Shown one piece after another: positions 1 through 8,203 of a stretch of DNA of 64,000 bases (positions within the stretch are counted from its first letter, which is position 1; every line of letters begins with the position of its first letter). The stretch lies in the NCBI RefSeq assembly GCF_018219455.1, contig NZ_CP056122.1, positions 2,356,001 to 2,420,000 on the forward strand, written 5' to 3'. The translations under genes and the position numbers were made by a program. The stretch comes from Moritella sp. 5 (lineage in GTDB: Bacteria > Pseudomonadota > Gammaproteobacteria > Enterobacterales > Moritellaceae). The notes under the pieces were generated by a model that worked only from the letters and a program-made list of their open reading frames with translations, was not told the origin of the DNA and did no database searches.

Positions 1-102
1 TGCAAGTGTGAATGCGAGGCTACTGCCAACAAGGTTACCGTAGGCGATTTTATCGCCTTGTTTTTTCGGTAATGGTAAAGAAAGAATAGCTGTTGATTTC
101 AT
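1..102 (-). CDS. mfd: Transcription-repair coupling factor Mfd, N-terminal fragment (cut by window edge)
   Basis: Reading the minus strand from an ATG at 102 gives 34 codons open to the window edge, beginning MKSTAILSLPLPKKQGDK. This resembles the first residues of Mfd, the ATPase that removes stalled RNA polymerase and recruits UvrA: a short hydrophobic run, then basic residues and a GxLxGSSLA-type stretch. Only the first 3% or so of the protein is visible, so the call leans on context. I recall mfd sitting next to a PilZ gene and lolCDE in Vibrio cholerae. The 48 bp between this start and the end of the PilZ gene show no terminator. Confidence 0.7.
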   Translation of the reverse strand, partial: MKSTAILSLPLPKKQGDKIAYGNLVGSSLAFTLA

Positions 103-150
103 AGTTATCAGTAATCTAATCGAATTGTTAGGGATTGTGTTTTAGTCTAT

Positions 151-750
151 TTATTGACCATTTTCTTGGCGTAGCTCGGCACGTTGTTTAAGCTGCAACT
201 GCTGAATTCGCAACGTCGCACGGATTAATATTTCTCGGTCGATATCACGGATCCTAGTATATGATGCGGTATATTCAATGAGGCTATCATCTGTGTCTAG
301 CTCATCACGTGCAGAGTGTTGTTCTTCACGTTCAGAGATAGCGCCATAGCAATAAATAGCCGAAGAGTCATTAGGTAAGAATATCTTAATACGTACTGCT
401 TGCTCTAGAGCTAAATCAGTATGCGCTAGAAACTTGACTTCACCCGCACCAAACATCGTTGAGTTAAAGCGAGATTCAGGGTGATCTTGTTGTGCGAGAA
501 CATAACCCATGATCAAATTTATTTTATTATTTTGCATCTGTAAAAAATCAGCAAGTGCGTCAGCTTGTTCGCCGATGTTTCGAATTGAGCGTAAGGCATT
601 ACTGTCGATTTCGGCAACGTCATTGGCCATTTTAAATGGAACTGGCATTTCGTTTTCGAGCGCCAATCGAGACGTTGGGACTTGATCAATAGAAACAGGT
701 TCAATATTGACAGATAAACTATGCTGAATAGAAAAATATTGTTGAGCCAC
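151..750 (-). CDS. PilZ-domain protein (PlzB-like)
   Basis: 199-residue cytoplasmic protein without signal peptide or membrane segment. The N-terminal half (about 1-95) is helical. The C-terminal half has a beta-rich PilZ-like core, with hydrophobic strands around FGAGEVKFLAHTDLALEQAVRIKIFLP and a terminal helix rich in Q, R and E. The canonical c-di-GMP RxxxR and D/NxSxxG motifs are not clearly visible, so it may be a non-binding PilZ, as several Vibrio homologues are. Its place between mfd and lolC matches the V. cholerae VC1885 (plzB) neighbourhood as I remember it. It probably forms a unit with mfd downstream and is divergent from lolC, with the shared promoter region at 751-968. The family call is fairly sure; ligand and partner are not. 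Confidence 0.65.
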   Translation of the reverse strand: MAQQYFSIQHSLSVNIEPVSIDQVPTSRLALENEMPVPFKMANDVAEIDSNALRSIRNIGEQADALADFLQMQNNKINLIMGYVLAQQDHPESRFNSTMFGAGEVKFLAHTDLALEQAVRIKIFLPNDSSAIYCYGAISEREEQHSARDELDTDDSLIEYTASYTRIRDIDREILIRATLRIQQLQLKQRAELRQENGQ

Positions 751-968
751 TTGCTGTCATCCTTTTCGAGATTACGAACCTGTTATTGTGGCATATCTAT
801 TTCTATTTATCTTGTTTAGTTTATTGTATTGCACTTTAAGACGCTGCTTTAAAACCAGAATAACTAATCGATCACAAGTTGGTGTGAAGACGTGATTTTA
901 CTTGCTCATTAGTGGTCATGTCTTTAGAATGAAAGACAGTTTTTAGCAAGGTATTCTTAATTATATTT

Positions 969-2195
969 ATGTATCACCCTCTAAGTTTATTCATCGGCTT
1001 GCGTTATACTCGCTCGAAGCGCAACAATCGATTCGTATCATTTATTACTTTATTTTCGACAGCTGGTATCACCATTGGCGTATTAGCGCTGATCACTGTT
1101 TTATCGGTAATGAACGGTTTTGAGCAAGATTTGAAAGTCCGTATTCTTGGCGCTGTTCCCCATGTAATTGTCACCCCAAAAACAGATTCGATTGATGTAG
1201 AAAAAAGTTTGTCTGCATTGGCTAACGACCCCTTAGTGGCCGCTGTTACCCCCTTCTTACAAGCTGATGCGATGGTGCAAAGTAAAAGCGAAATCCAAGG
1301 TGCACAGTTACAGGGCATCGATCCCGCGTCTTATCCGCAATGGGATGTTATTCGTCAGAATATGCTTATTGGTGATATTTCATTATTGCAACCGGGTAAG
1401 TACAACATCATTATTGGCCGCAGCATGGCAAAATCGTTAAATGTTAAGCTTGGCGATAAAATTAGACTTATTTCAACCAAAGGCAGTGTTTTTACGCCGA
1501 TGGGGCGCGTGCCGAGCCAACGTAAATTTACGGTAGTGGGGATTTATTCTGTTGGCTCGGATGTCGAAGCCACGCAGGTATTGGTTAATATTACCGATGC
1601 GGGTAAATTGGCGCGCTTAAAACCCTCGAGTCCGATGCAACATCGTGTGTTTGTGCATGATCCGTTTTCTGTTAATGAATTAGCCAGTCGTGACTTTTTT
1701 AATGATTTTGATTCAATGGATTGGCAGACTGCGCGTGGTGAGTTATTCCAAGCAGTAAAAATGGAAAAAAATATGATTGGCTTATTGCTGTTCTTAATCA
1801 TTACTGTTGCTGTGTTTAACATTCTTTCATCACTGGTTATGCTGGTCACAGAGAAAGAAACGGATGTTGCTATTATGAAAACCTTAGGTATGAACCGACC
1901 GACTATTGTGCAAATTTTTATTATCCAAGGTGCTTGGACCGGTGTGCTGGGCGCAATGGTTGGTGGCATTATGGGCATTGCATTAGCGGCTAATTTAAAT
2001 GAGTTTATGTCCCTTATTGGTCTTAATCTTTTAGCGCAAGCATCTGGCGGTGCGCGTTTATTACCTGTTTTATTTGATTGGTCGCAGATCGCGTCCATAA
2101 TTTTCGGTGCGATTGCATTAAGTCTACTCGCAACACTTTATCCTGCATTTAGAGCGGCAAATATTAAACCTGCCGAGGCATTACGTTATGAATAA
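969..2195 (+). CDS. lolC: Lipoprotein-releasing ABC transporter permease LolC
   Basis: 408 residues, the normal LolC length. It starts with the family signature [20 protein letters not shown] and has four membrane segments (about 22-48, 265-295, 315-345 and 372-395) around a large periplasmic loop of the MacB/LolC type. LolC, LolD and LolE form the inner-membrane complex that extracts mature lipoproteins and hands them to the periplasmic carrier LolA. LolC supplies the LolA-binding hook within its periplasmic domain. It is the first gene of an operon and overlaps lolD by 8 nt (2188-2195). The C-terminus [18 protein letters not shown] is the usual FtsX-family ending. It is homologous to LolE at 2907-4154, confirming the two-permease form. 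Confidence 0.95.
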   Translation: MYHPLSLFIGLRYTRSKRNNRFVSFITLFSTAGITIGVLALITVLSVMNGFEQDLKVRILGAVPHVIVTPKTDSIDVEKSLSALANDPLVAAVTPFLQADAMVQSKSEIQGAQLQGIDPASYPQWDVIRQNMLIGDISLLQPGKYNIIIGRSMAKSLNVKLGDKIRLISTKGSVFTPMGRVPSQRKFTVVGIYSVGSDVEATQVLVNITDAGKLARLKPSSPMQHRVFVHDPFSVNELASRDFFNDFDSMDWQTARGELFQAVKMEKNMIGLLLFLIITVAVFNILSSLVMLVTEKETDVAIMKTLGMNRPTIVQIFIIQGAWTGVLGAMVGGIMGIALAANLNEFMSLIGLNLLAQASGGARLLPVLFDWSQIASIIFGAIALSLLATLYPAFRAANIKPAEALRYE

Positions 2196-2907
2196 TTCTT
2201 TATTAGTTTGCAATAATCTCGAAAAAATTTACCAAGAAGGTAATCTTGATACTCACGTATTAAAGAAAGTGTCATTAACGGTCGAAAAAGGTGAGTTGGT
2301 TGCGATTGTTGGTCGTTCAGGTTCTGGTAAAAGCACATTATTACATTTGATGGGCGCGTTAGATACGCCGACTTCAGGTTCGGTACACCTTAACGGTGTT
2401 GATATTCACAGCATGTCAGAAAAGAAACAAGCGGCAATGCGTAACCAGAACATGGGTTTTGTGTATCAATTTCATCACCTGCTTAATGAATTTACGGCGT
2501 TAGAAAATGTGTGTATGCCGTTGTTGATTGCCGGTATGAAAGTGTCCTTAGCGAAACAAAAAGCATTGGCAATATTAGATCGAGTCGGGTTATCTCATCG
2601 TGTTGAACATAAACCAAGCGAGCTTTCTGGTGGTGAACGTCAACGTGTTGCGATTGCACGTGCCTTGATTAACGAACCTAATATTGTGTTCGCGGATGAA
2701 CCAACGGGTAACTTAGACCAAAGCAGTGCTGAAACGATTTTCAATTTGATTAAAGAGTTAAATGAGACTTGTGATACGGCCTTTATTATCGTTACCCATG
2801 ATGAAGAGCTCGCTAATCGGTTAGGGCGTACTTTGCATATGGCTGACGGCGTATTAACAAACGAGAATGAAAATCTGCAGGTAAGTACTGTGAAGGAGGA
2901 GGTGTAA
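2188..2907 (+). CDS. lolD: Lipoprotein-releasing ABC transporter ATPase LolD
   Basis: 239-residue ABC ATPase. Walker [10 protein letters not shown] lies near residues 42-50, the ABC signature [15 protein letters not shown] near 146-160, Walker [13 protein letters not shown] near 166-177 and the switch histidine in VTHD near 200. It is the cytoplasmic ATPase energising LolCE-mediated release of outer-membrane lipoproteins. The start codon lies inside the end of lolC and its stop overlaps the lolE ATG by one base (TAATG), so the three products are translationally coupled. Its nearest non-Lol relatives are MacB-type ATPases, but the permease neighbours settle the assignment. Confidence 0.96.
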   Translation: MNNSLLVCNNLEKIYQEGNLDTHVLKKVSLTVEKGELVAIVGRSGSGKSTLLHLMGALDTPTSGSVHLNGVDIHSMSEKKQAAMRNQNMGFVYQFHHLLNEFTALENVCMPLLIAGMKVSLAKQKALAILDRVGLSHRVEHKPSELSGGERQRVAIARALINEPNIVFADEPTGNLDQSSAETIFNLIKELNETCDTAFIIVTHDEELANRLGRTLHMADGVLTNENENLQVSTVKEEV

Positions 2908-4154
2908 TGTTTCGTCCGTTAGCGGCTTATATCGGATTGAGGTATACATCATCTAAGCGTCGAAATGGCTTTATTGCGTTTATCTCAGCATCCTCAACTG
3001 TAGGCATTGCATTAGGTGTGATGGTATTGATTATTGGTTTATCTGCAATGAACGGTTTTGAGTATGAGCTTAAAAACCGGATTTTAGCGGTTGTGCCTAA
3101 TGGTGAGCTCGAAGGGGTGAGTGAACCTTTTGATGATTGGCAAAGTGCACAGAAGACATTACTCGACCATCCCGAAGTTGTCGGCGCAGCACCCTTTATC
3201 AAACTGAATGGTTTATTACAAAAAGGTCATGAGTTAAAGGCGGTTCAACTTCGCGCGGTCGACAGTGAGGCTGAAAAGCAAGTCTCTGAAGTATACCGGT
3301 ATGTTGCGCAAGGGACGTGGGATAGTCTTAATGACCCGACTAATAACCGACAAGTTGTGCTCGGTCGAGGCATTGCAAAAGAGCTTAAGTTAGCACTTGG
3401 AGATACGGTCACGGTATTATTATCGCAGCAATCAGGGCAATCCTTTAAAGCACCACGCCGTTTTAACTTTACTGTATCAGGTATTATTCACCTAAGTGGT
3501 CAATTAGATAACAACCTTGCCTATGTGCCTTTGAGTGCAGCTCAAGATATTCAGGATAAAGCGTTTAAAGCAGATGGCTTGAGTATTAAAGTGACTGACA
3601 TTTTTGCGGCGAACCGTATTGTCCGTGAAGCGGGTAATAAGTTAAATCATTACTTGTACATTCGCAGTTGGATGACAAGTCAGGGGTTCTTATATCAAGA
3701 TATTCAGATGGTTAAAAGTTTGATGTACGTAATCTTAATTTTAGTTATTGCCGTGGCTTGTTTTAATATTGTGACCACATTAGTGATGGCAGTTAATGAT
3801 AAGCGAGCAGATATTGCCATTTTAAAAACGATGGGGGCGTCAAATACGTTATTACGTTTGATCTTCATCGTGCACGGAGGTATTAACGGTATTCTTGGTG
3901 TTGTTTCAGGGACGATACTGGGTATTTTAATCTCAGAGAATTTAACTGTGATTATCAAATTTATTGAAGGCTTAATAGGTCATGAATTTTTATCAGGTGA
4001 CATATACTTTATCGACTTTCTACCATCCCAGCTTGCAGTAAATGACGTGCTGGTGGTCGGTGGTGTTGCAATGGCCATGAGTGTACTCGCAACTATCTAT
4101 CCAGCAAATAAAGCGTGTTCGGTACAGCCTGCGCGTGAACTCGGAAACAAGTAG
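2907..4154 (+). CDS. lolE: Lipoprotein-releasing ABC transporter permease LolE
   Basis: 415-residue partner permease of LolC. It has the same N-terminal signature (YIGLRYTSSKRRNGFIAFIS), a periplasmic domain at about 50-265, three C-terminal membrane segments and the ending YPANKACSVQPARELGNK. LolE binds the lipoprotein substrate in the LolCDE complex. An AAGGAGGAGG-type Shine-Dalgarno sequence lies just upstream, inside lolD. The gene ends the operon; a hairpin with a run of seven T follows 37 nt after the stop. Length and features are normal. Confidence 0.95.
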   Translation: MFRPLAAYIGLRYTSSKRRNGFIAFISASSTVGIALGVMVLIIGLSAMNGFEYELKNRILAVVPNGELEGVSEPFDDWQSAQKTLLDHPEVVGAAPFIKLNGLLQKGHELKAVQLRAVDSEAEKQVSEVYRYVAQGTWDSLNDPTNNRQVVLGRGIAKELKLALGDTVTVLLSQQSGQSFKAPRRFNFTVSGIIHLSGQLDNNLAYVPLSAAQDIQDKAFKADGLSIKVTDIFAANRIVREAGNKLNHYLYIRSWMTSQGFLYQDIQMVKSLMYVILILVIAVACFNIVTTLVMAVNDKRADIAILKTMGASNTLLRLIFIVHGGINGILGVVSGTILGILISENLTVIIKFIEGLIGHEFLSGDIYFIDFLPSQLAVNDVLVVGGVAMAMSVLATIYPANKACSVQPARELGNK

Positions 4155-4190
4155 TTAAATAAAATTCGCTATATATCAACAAGTAATTGG

Positions 4191-4219
4191 ATGCACTTCC
4201 TCGAGAGGTGTATTTTTTT
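4191..4219 (+). terminator. Intrinsic terminator of lolCDE
   Basis: A 9-bp stem (ATGCACTTC with GAGGTGTAT, including two G-U pairs) with a 5-nt loop is followed directly by TTTTTTT on the plus strand, 37 nt after the lolE stop. Confidence 0.75.
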
Positions 4220-4287
4220 GTCTCGAATTCATGCTTAAATGATAAACCCACAATAGGTTGTTTTAACTCTCCATATTTGAGGTCGAT

Positions 4288-4560
4288 ATGAATATCAGAT
4301 TTGTACTAGCTTTTACATTAATACTAGCCAGTATCGGGTAAATAGTGAGGGCTTAATTATGTAATACCGCCACCGATCAGTGTTGAAAGTGTATTGGTAT
4401 CGTACTTCTTATAGTACAAATGGTTTGTTCTGGAAGAAAATCGGATGAAGAGATGTGCATAGAAGAATTTGACTCTGTGTCTGTGCTCCTAGCCTTTTGG
4501 GATGAAGGTTATTACGGAAAACCCATAAAATTCAGTCTTGTTGGGTATTATGATTATTGA
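4288..4560 (+). pseudogene. Possible relic of a small secreted protein gene
   Basis: The 470-bp stretch between lolE and the DUF2062 gene (4155-4624) has no full-length gene. It holds two short ORFs in a row on the plus strand. The first, 4288-4341 (17 codons), has a GAGGTCGAT Shine-Dalgarno-like leader and encodes MNIRFVLAFTLILASIG, which looks like a signal peptide cut off by a stop. The second, 4420-4560 (46 codons), starts MVCSGRKSDEEMCIEEF and could be the body of the same small exported protein after frame-disrupting changes. I do not recognise a family. It may equally be non-coding sequence. Confidence 0.25.
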
Positions 4561-4577
4561 AATGGGTAAGAATACAA

Positions 4578-4610
4578 AAGGCCACATCGCTGATTAAGTG
4601 ATGTGGCCTT
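4578..4610 (-). terminator. Intrinsic terminator for the DUF2062 gene
   Basis: A perfect 11-bp stem (AAGGCCACATC with GATGTGGCCTT) and 11-nt loop lie 15 nt after the stop of the minus-strand gene at 4625. On the minus strand the stem runs into TTTTGT. A weaker T-rich stretch on the other side would allow action in both directions. Confidence 0.8.
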
Positions 4611-4624
4611 CTCATTTTTAACAC

Positions 4625-5143
4625 TTATTTTGTGCGTGATGCTTTACGTTTCTTCCAAGCATTAATAATTTTCCAACGCCATAACCAGCGGATACTAAAA
4701 TAACCAGCAATAGAAAAGAGTGTGCCGGATACAAAACAGCCAAGTAGAAATGCAGGACCATATAAGTTTATCGCCTGCATTAACCAGTCTATTGTTAGTT
4801 CGAATGAGAATGGATGGACTGGTTCTTGCAATATCCATGCACCTAACTCATAAGTGGCAAAAAACATTGGTGGCATGGTAATGGGGTTTGATAACCACAC
4901 GAGCGCTACTGATAATGGTAAATTTACACGGAATAAAATGGCAAAACCAGCGGCTAATAACATCTGAAAAGGCACGGGAACAAACGCCATAAAAAGACCA
5001 ACAGCGAAAGCACCAGCTGCAGAGCGGCGATTTAGGTGCCAGAGGTTTGGGTTGTGTAACAGATCACCAAAGATCTTAAGGTGCTTATGTTCTTTGATTG
5101 ATTCTGGGTTTGGGAGATATTTTTTAATTAAATTCTTAGGCAT
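4625..5143 (-). CDS. DUF2062 inner-membrane protein
   Basis: 172 residues from the ATG at 5143; a TTG at 5155 would add four residues but sits directly against its GAGAA motif. An amphipathic N-terminus precedes the DUF2062 core: a basic NRRSAAGAFAVGLFMAF segment, then alternating hydrophobic spans with conserved SNPITMPPMFF, and a final membrane segment near 125-155. The C-terminus is strongly basic (WRWKIINAWKKRKASRTK) and presumably cytoplasmic. Function in the family is unknown. In related genomes such genes sit beside comEC, as here, where it is divergent from the ComEC-like gene with only 28 bp between starts. Confidence 0.8.
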   Translation of the reverse strand: MPKNLIKKYLPNPESIKEHKHLKIFGDLLHNPNLWHLNRRSAAGAFAVGLFMAFVPVPFQMLLAAGFAILFRVNLPLSVALVWLSNPITMPPMFFATYELGAWILQEPVHPFSFELTIDWLMQAINLYGPAFLLGCFVSGTLFSIAGYFSIRWLWRWKIINAWKKRKASRTK

Positions 5144-5171
5144 AATTCTAATCAATTCTCAGGGGTAATGA

Positions 5172-6755
5172 ATGACCGTTAAGGCCATACTGCTTTCCAT
5201 TACCATATTAATAAGTATGTTCTTTGTTGATCTTGAACGTATTCAATTTTTAACGATAATGACGGTCGTGGCCTTTATCCTTGCTTATGTGAAAGTGCCA
5301 CCTATTTTAGTTCTTCTGTTGGTTACATTGAGCTGGTCCATTTTGTATAAAAACAGCGTAATAAATGAAGCGAATACGTTATTCAATAATACGACATCGC
5401 AACACAAACAACCACAAGTGGAAGCTGCACAAGACAATATCATAACAGCTGAGGTAATAACATTAGTAAATAAAAAAAACCTACTTTCGTTTGATGTAAA
5501 AGTCATCGAGATTAATAATACAGCGTTGTCTTTTATACAACCTAAACTGGCCTTAAAATGGCGAAACCCAGAATACTACTATCCAGGGGAACTGGGTATC
5601 GGTCAAGTATGGCGGTTTAAAGTACGATTAATTAAGCCAAAGATTCAGACGGATGATAATGCCTTCCTTTCCTTTAAATCTAGATTGTCATCTCGGCATA
5701 TTCAATATATAGGGTTAATTGAAAAGGGTGAGGTGATTCGACCTCAATTGAATTTGCGCGGTGACTTGTATCAGATGTTTAAATCTGTATTACCGACTAA
5801 TGCAAACCCTATGTTGTACGCATTAACATTTGGTGATCGCAGTTATATCAATAATGCACTTTGGACTCAGTTTAAATTACTCGGTATTGGCCACTTAGTT
5901 GCAATATCAGGTTTGCACATTGGGCTTATTTTTGGGTTTTGTTATCTCTGCTCACGGCGATTATTGAGGTTATTTTGGCCCCCTTATAATCTTGTGATTA
6001 GTTTATCGATAAGTCTTGTTGCAGCCATCTTTTATGCATGGATTGCGGGTTTTTCATTACCTGCGCTACGGGCTATTGTTTTACTGTGTTTACATTGTTT
6101 ATATCGCATTCAATATTACAAAGTGACACTATTTCAATTGTTCGCGACAATGCTCTTAGTTACCTTACTACTGGATCCTTTAACGGCATTTTCGATTAGT
6201 TTTTGGCTATCATTTTCAGCAATGGCTGCCGTATTTATGTTAGTTTGGATTTATCAAAAAGAGACTAAAATCAGGGATGAGAGCCCAATTAAACAGGCGT
6301 TAAAGAATGGTTACCGTAAATTGACAACCGTATGTTGTAACCAGATGTTGTTAACATTACTATTGCTTCCCATTCAAGTTGCTGTTTTTTCAGGGTTTAG
6401 TTGGTTGTCTGCTGTCGTAAATCTGATTTTCATACCCGTATTTAGTGTATTAATATTACCGGCATTGTTGTTTGCAGTCATACTATTGCCTGTCATGCCG
6501 ATGATTAGTCGTGTATTCATGAGCACTGTTAATACATTCTTGAATATCATTCAGGAGATATGGGTTAAATTGACGTCTAATGACGTTATTTGGATTGATG
6601 TTGGAGCGGAATTAAATACGGTCTTTTATAACTGTTTGTTGCTCATTTTCATATTATTGATGGCTGGTTTACTATTTAAACCGTTACAAGTGACATTTCA
6701 TTCTTTATCCTTGTTATTATTACCCTTAGTTTGTTATAGCTATATATTGAGTTAG
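5172..6755 (+). CDS. ComEC/Rec2-like DNA-uptake channel protein, lacking the C-terminal metallo-hydrolase domain
   Basis: 527 residues; full-length proteobacterial ComEC is roughly 750-800. Two N-terminal membrane helices are followed by a DUF4131/OB-like segment (about 80-190) and a multi-helix competence domain (about 210-500) with the family hallmarks LTFGDRSYI, LLGIGHLVAISGLHIGLIFG and AGFSLPALRAIVLL. The protein stops straight after the last membrane helix. The metallo-beta-lactamase-like domain with its HxHxDH motif, which normally follows, is absent, and no continuation exists in any frame before the next gene. The start has an AGGGG Shine-Dalgarno at 5161. In many relatives msbA-lpxK follow; here a 114-residue gene does, 8 nt later. 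It may be a channel-only variant or a decayed uptake protein. Confidence 0.8.
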   Translation: MTVKAILLSITILISMFFVDLERIQFLTIMTVVAFILAYVKVPPILVLLLVTLSWSILYKNSVINEANTLFNNTTSQHKQPQVEAAQDNIITAEVITLVNKKNLLSFDVKVIEINNTALSFIQPKLALKWRNPEYYYPGELGIGQVWRFKVRLIKPKIQTDDNAFLSFKSRLSSRHIQYIGLIEKGEVIRPQLNLRGDLYQMFKSVLPTNANPMLYALTFGDRSYINNALWTQFKLLGIGHLVAISGLHIGLIFGFCYLCSRRLLRLFWPPYNLVISLSISLVAAIFYAWIAGFSLPALRAIVLLCLHCLYRIQYYKVTLFQLFATMLLVTLLLDPLTAFSISFWLSFSAMAAVFMLVWIYQKETKIRDESPIKQALKNGYRKLTTVCCNQMLLTLLLLPIQVAVFSGFSWLSAVVNLIFIPVFSVLILPALLFAVILLPVMPMISRVFMSTVNTFLNIIQEIWVKLTSNDVIWIDVGAELNTVFYNCLLLIFILLMAGLLFKPLQVTFHSLSLLLLPLVCYSYILS

Positions 6756-6763
6756 GAGATGTT

Positions 6764-7108
6764 ATGAATAAAACCCTTAAAGCAGGCCTATTATCCGCGT
6801 TCTTATTTCCAGGTGCTGGACATTTGTGGTTAAAGAAGTATATGGCGGCGACTGTCTTTGCCGTTGCTGCAGCGCTACCACTGTATTACATTATGGATAT
6901 CACTATAACGCAGACGCAATTAATTGTAGATCAAGTTATGTTATCAGGTGGTAATATCGATTTACTCAGTATTAACCAGTTACTTACACAGCAGGCGGCA
7001 TCTATAGATACACAAAACATGCACCTTGCAACTATTGTGTTGCTCTGCGTATGGCTTGTTAATATATTGGATGCAATTAGATTAGCAAGAAAACTTGGGC
7101 ATGAATAA
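6764..7108 (+). CDS. Small TM2-like membrane protein
   Basis: 114 residues beginning MNKTLKAGLLSAFLFPGAGH. The FPGAGHLWLKKY stretch followed by a hydrophobic helix resembles the TM2/DUF-type hairpin seen in small membrane proteins of unknown role. A second membrane segment near 87-105 (IVLLCVWLVNILDAIRL) ends in a basic tail. An AGGAG Shine-Dalgarno overlaps the stop region of the ComEC-like gene, so the two are probably cotranscribed. I cannot name a function. Confidence 0.55.
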   Translation: MNKTLKAGLLSAFLFPGAGHLWLKKYMAATVFAVAAALPLYYIMDITITQTQLIVDQVMLSGGNIDLLSINQLLTQQAASIDTQNMHLATIVLLCVWLVNILDAIRLARKLGHE

Positions 7109-7129
7109 ATTTCATCAATATTTAGCCAA

Positions 7130-8038
7130 TCATGCATCATAGATAGCTGAAAATGCTTGATCTAGTGCATCAAAACTAAACGTAAAACCAGCATCAAGTA
7201 ATCGAGTTGGCAATACGCGTTGACCATAAACAAGGAGGTCGGCTCGTTCGCCCAGTAATAATCGTAAAAGAAGCGCTGGTGTCGTTAAGCGCGCCTTTTT
7301 ACCAAAGCAAGCGGCTAATTTTTGGGCAAAATCAGTATTCGTCACCGGGTTTGGTGAGGTAAGGTTAAAGGCGCCACTGGCTGATTCATGTTGTAACAAA
7401 TAATTAATTGCAGCAACCATGTCGTCAATATGTATCCATGACATGTATTGATGACCTTTTCCTATTGGACCGCCAAGTCCTAATTTAAAAGGAAATGCCA
7501 TCTTTTGTAATGCGCCTTTATCTTTACCTAATACAATACCCGTGCGTAATATAACAGTGCGGGTCGACGGGCAGCATGTACGGGCTATTTCCTCCCAATG
7601 TTCACACAGCTTGCTCGCATATTCGGGATAATGATTGAGGTGTTTTTCATCTATGCTACTATCACCTTGTCGACCATAAACGCCAACGGCTGAACCACTG
7701 ATAAAGACGTCGGGTGTGATCGTCTTTGTGGTAATAAAATCAACCAGGTGTTGTGTTATTTCCCAGCGACTCGACTCTAAAACATGTTTGTGCTTTGCAC
7801 TCCACATTTTATCCATAATAGGGGAACCAGCCAAATTGATCACTGCATCGATATGGATTGCACTGGGTAACTCATGTAACTCCGAGATGAACTTGATGTT
7901 CTCTGTAGAAATATGTAAAAAGATAGCTTTTGCATTATTAACATCGCGGGTCAATACGGTAAATTGATAATCAGCTTGAAAGGTATTAATAAATGCTTGG
8001 CCGATAAAGCCTGTGCCACCCGTTATCAATATATGCAT
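7130..8038 (-). CDS. NAD(P)-dependent epimerase/dehydratase, YfcH/TIGR01777 family
   Basis: 302-residue extended short-chain dehydrogenase. The nucleotide-binding glycine motif GGTGFIG is at residues 7-13. A SGSAVGVYG stretch near 115 carries the Ser/Tyr active-site region, though the canonical YxxxK is altered (YPEYASK, about 137-143). The C-terminal DUF1731-type end (RLLLGERADLLVYGQRVLPTRLLDAGF) is diagnostic of the YfcH (SulA-like) subfamily. The substrate is unknown. It is convergent with the TM2-like gene (21 bp between stops) and lies downstream of the glycosyltransferase operon on the same strand, separated by a terminator-like hairpin. Confidence 0.85.
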   Translation of the reverse strand: MHILITGGTGFIGQAFINTFQADYQFTVLTRDVNNAKAIFLHISTENIKFISELHELPSAIHIDAVINLAGSPIMDKMWSAKHKHVLESSRWEITQHLVDFITTKTITPDVFISGSAVGVYGRQGDSSIDEKHLNHYPEYASKLCEHWEEIARTCCPSTRTVILRTGIVLGKDKGALQKMAFPFKLGLGGPIGKGHQYMSWIHIDDMVAAINYLLQHESASGAFNLTSPNPVTNTDFAQKLAACFGKKARLTTPALLLRLLLGERADLLVYGQRVLPTRLLDAGFTFSFDALDQAFSAIYDA

Positions 8039-8120
8039 GCTTGTTACTCAGTTAGTTATGCTACTTTCAGTGTAGGTCATTTTGGCCTTTTTTATAATAT
8101 TGTTTTATGTCGGACTTAAC

Positions 8121-8157
8121 AAAAAGTAAGTCAGGCCATAAACCTAACTTGCTTTTT
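8121..8157. terminator. Terminator-like hairpin after the GT39 gene
   Basis: An imperfect 15-bp inverted repeat (AAAAAGTAAGTCAGG with CCTAACTTGCTTTTT, two mismatches) has A and T tails on either side. It lies 47 nt downstream of the stop of the minus-strand gene at 8204 and could work in either direction. Confidence 0.55.
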
Positions 8158-8203
8158 ACGACTGCGTTATACGGTGTTTTTTACTACAGCGTAGTTATGA
8201 TTA

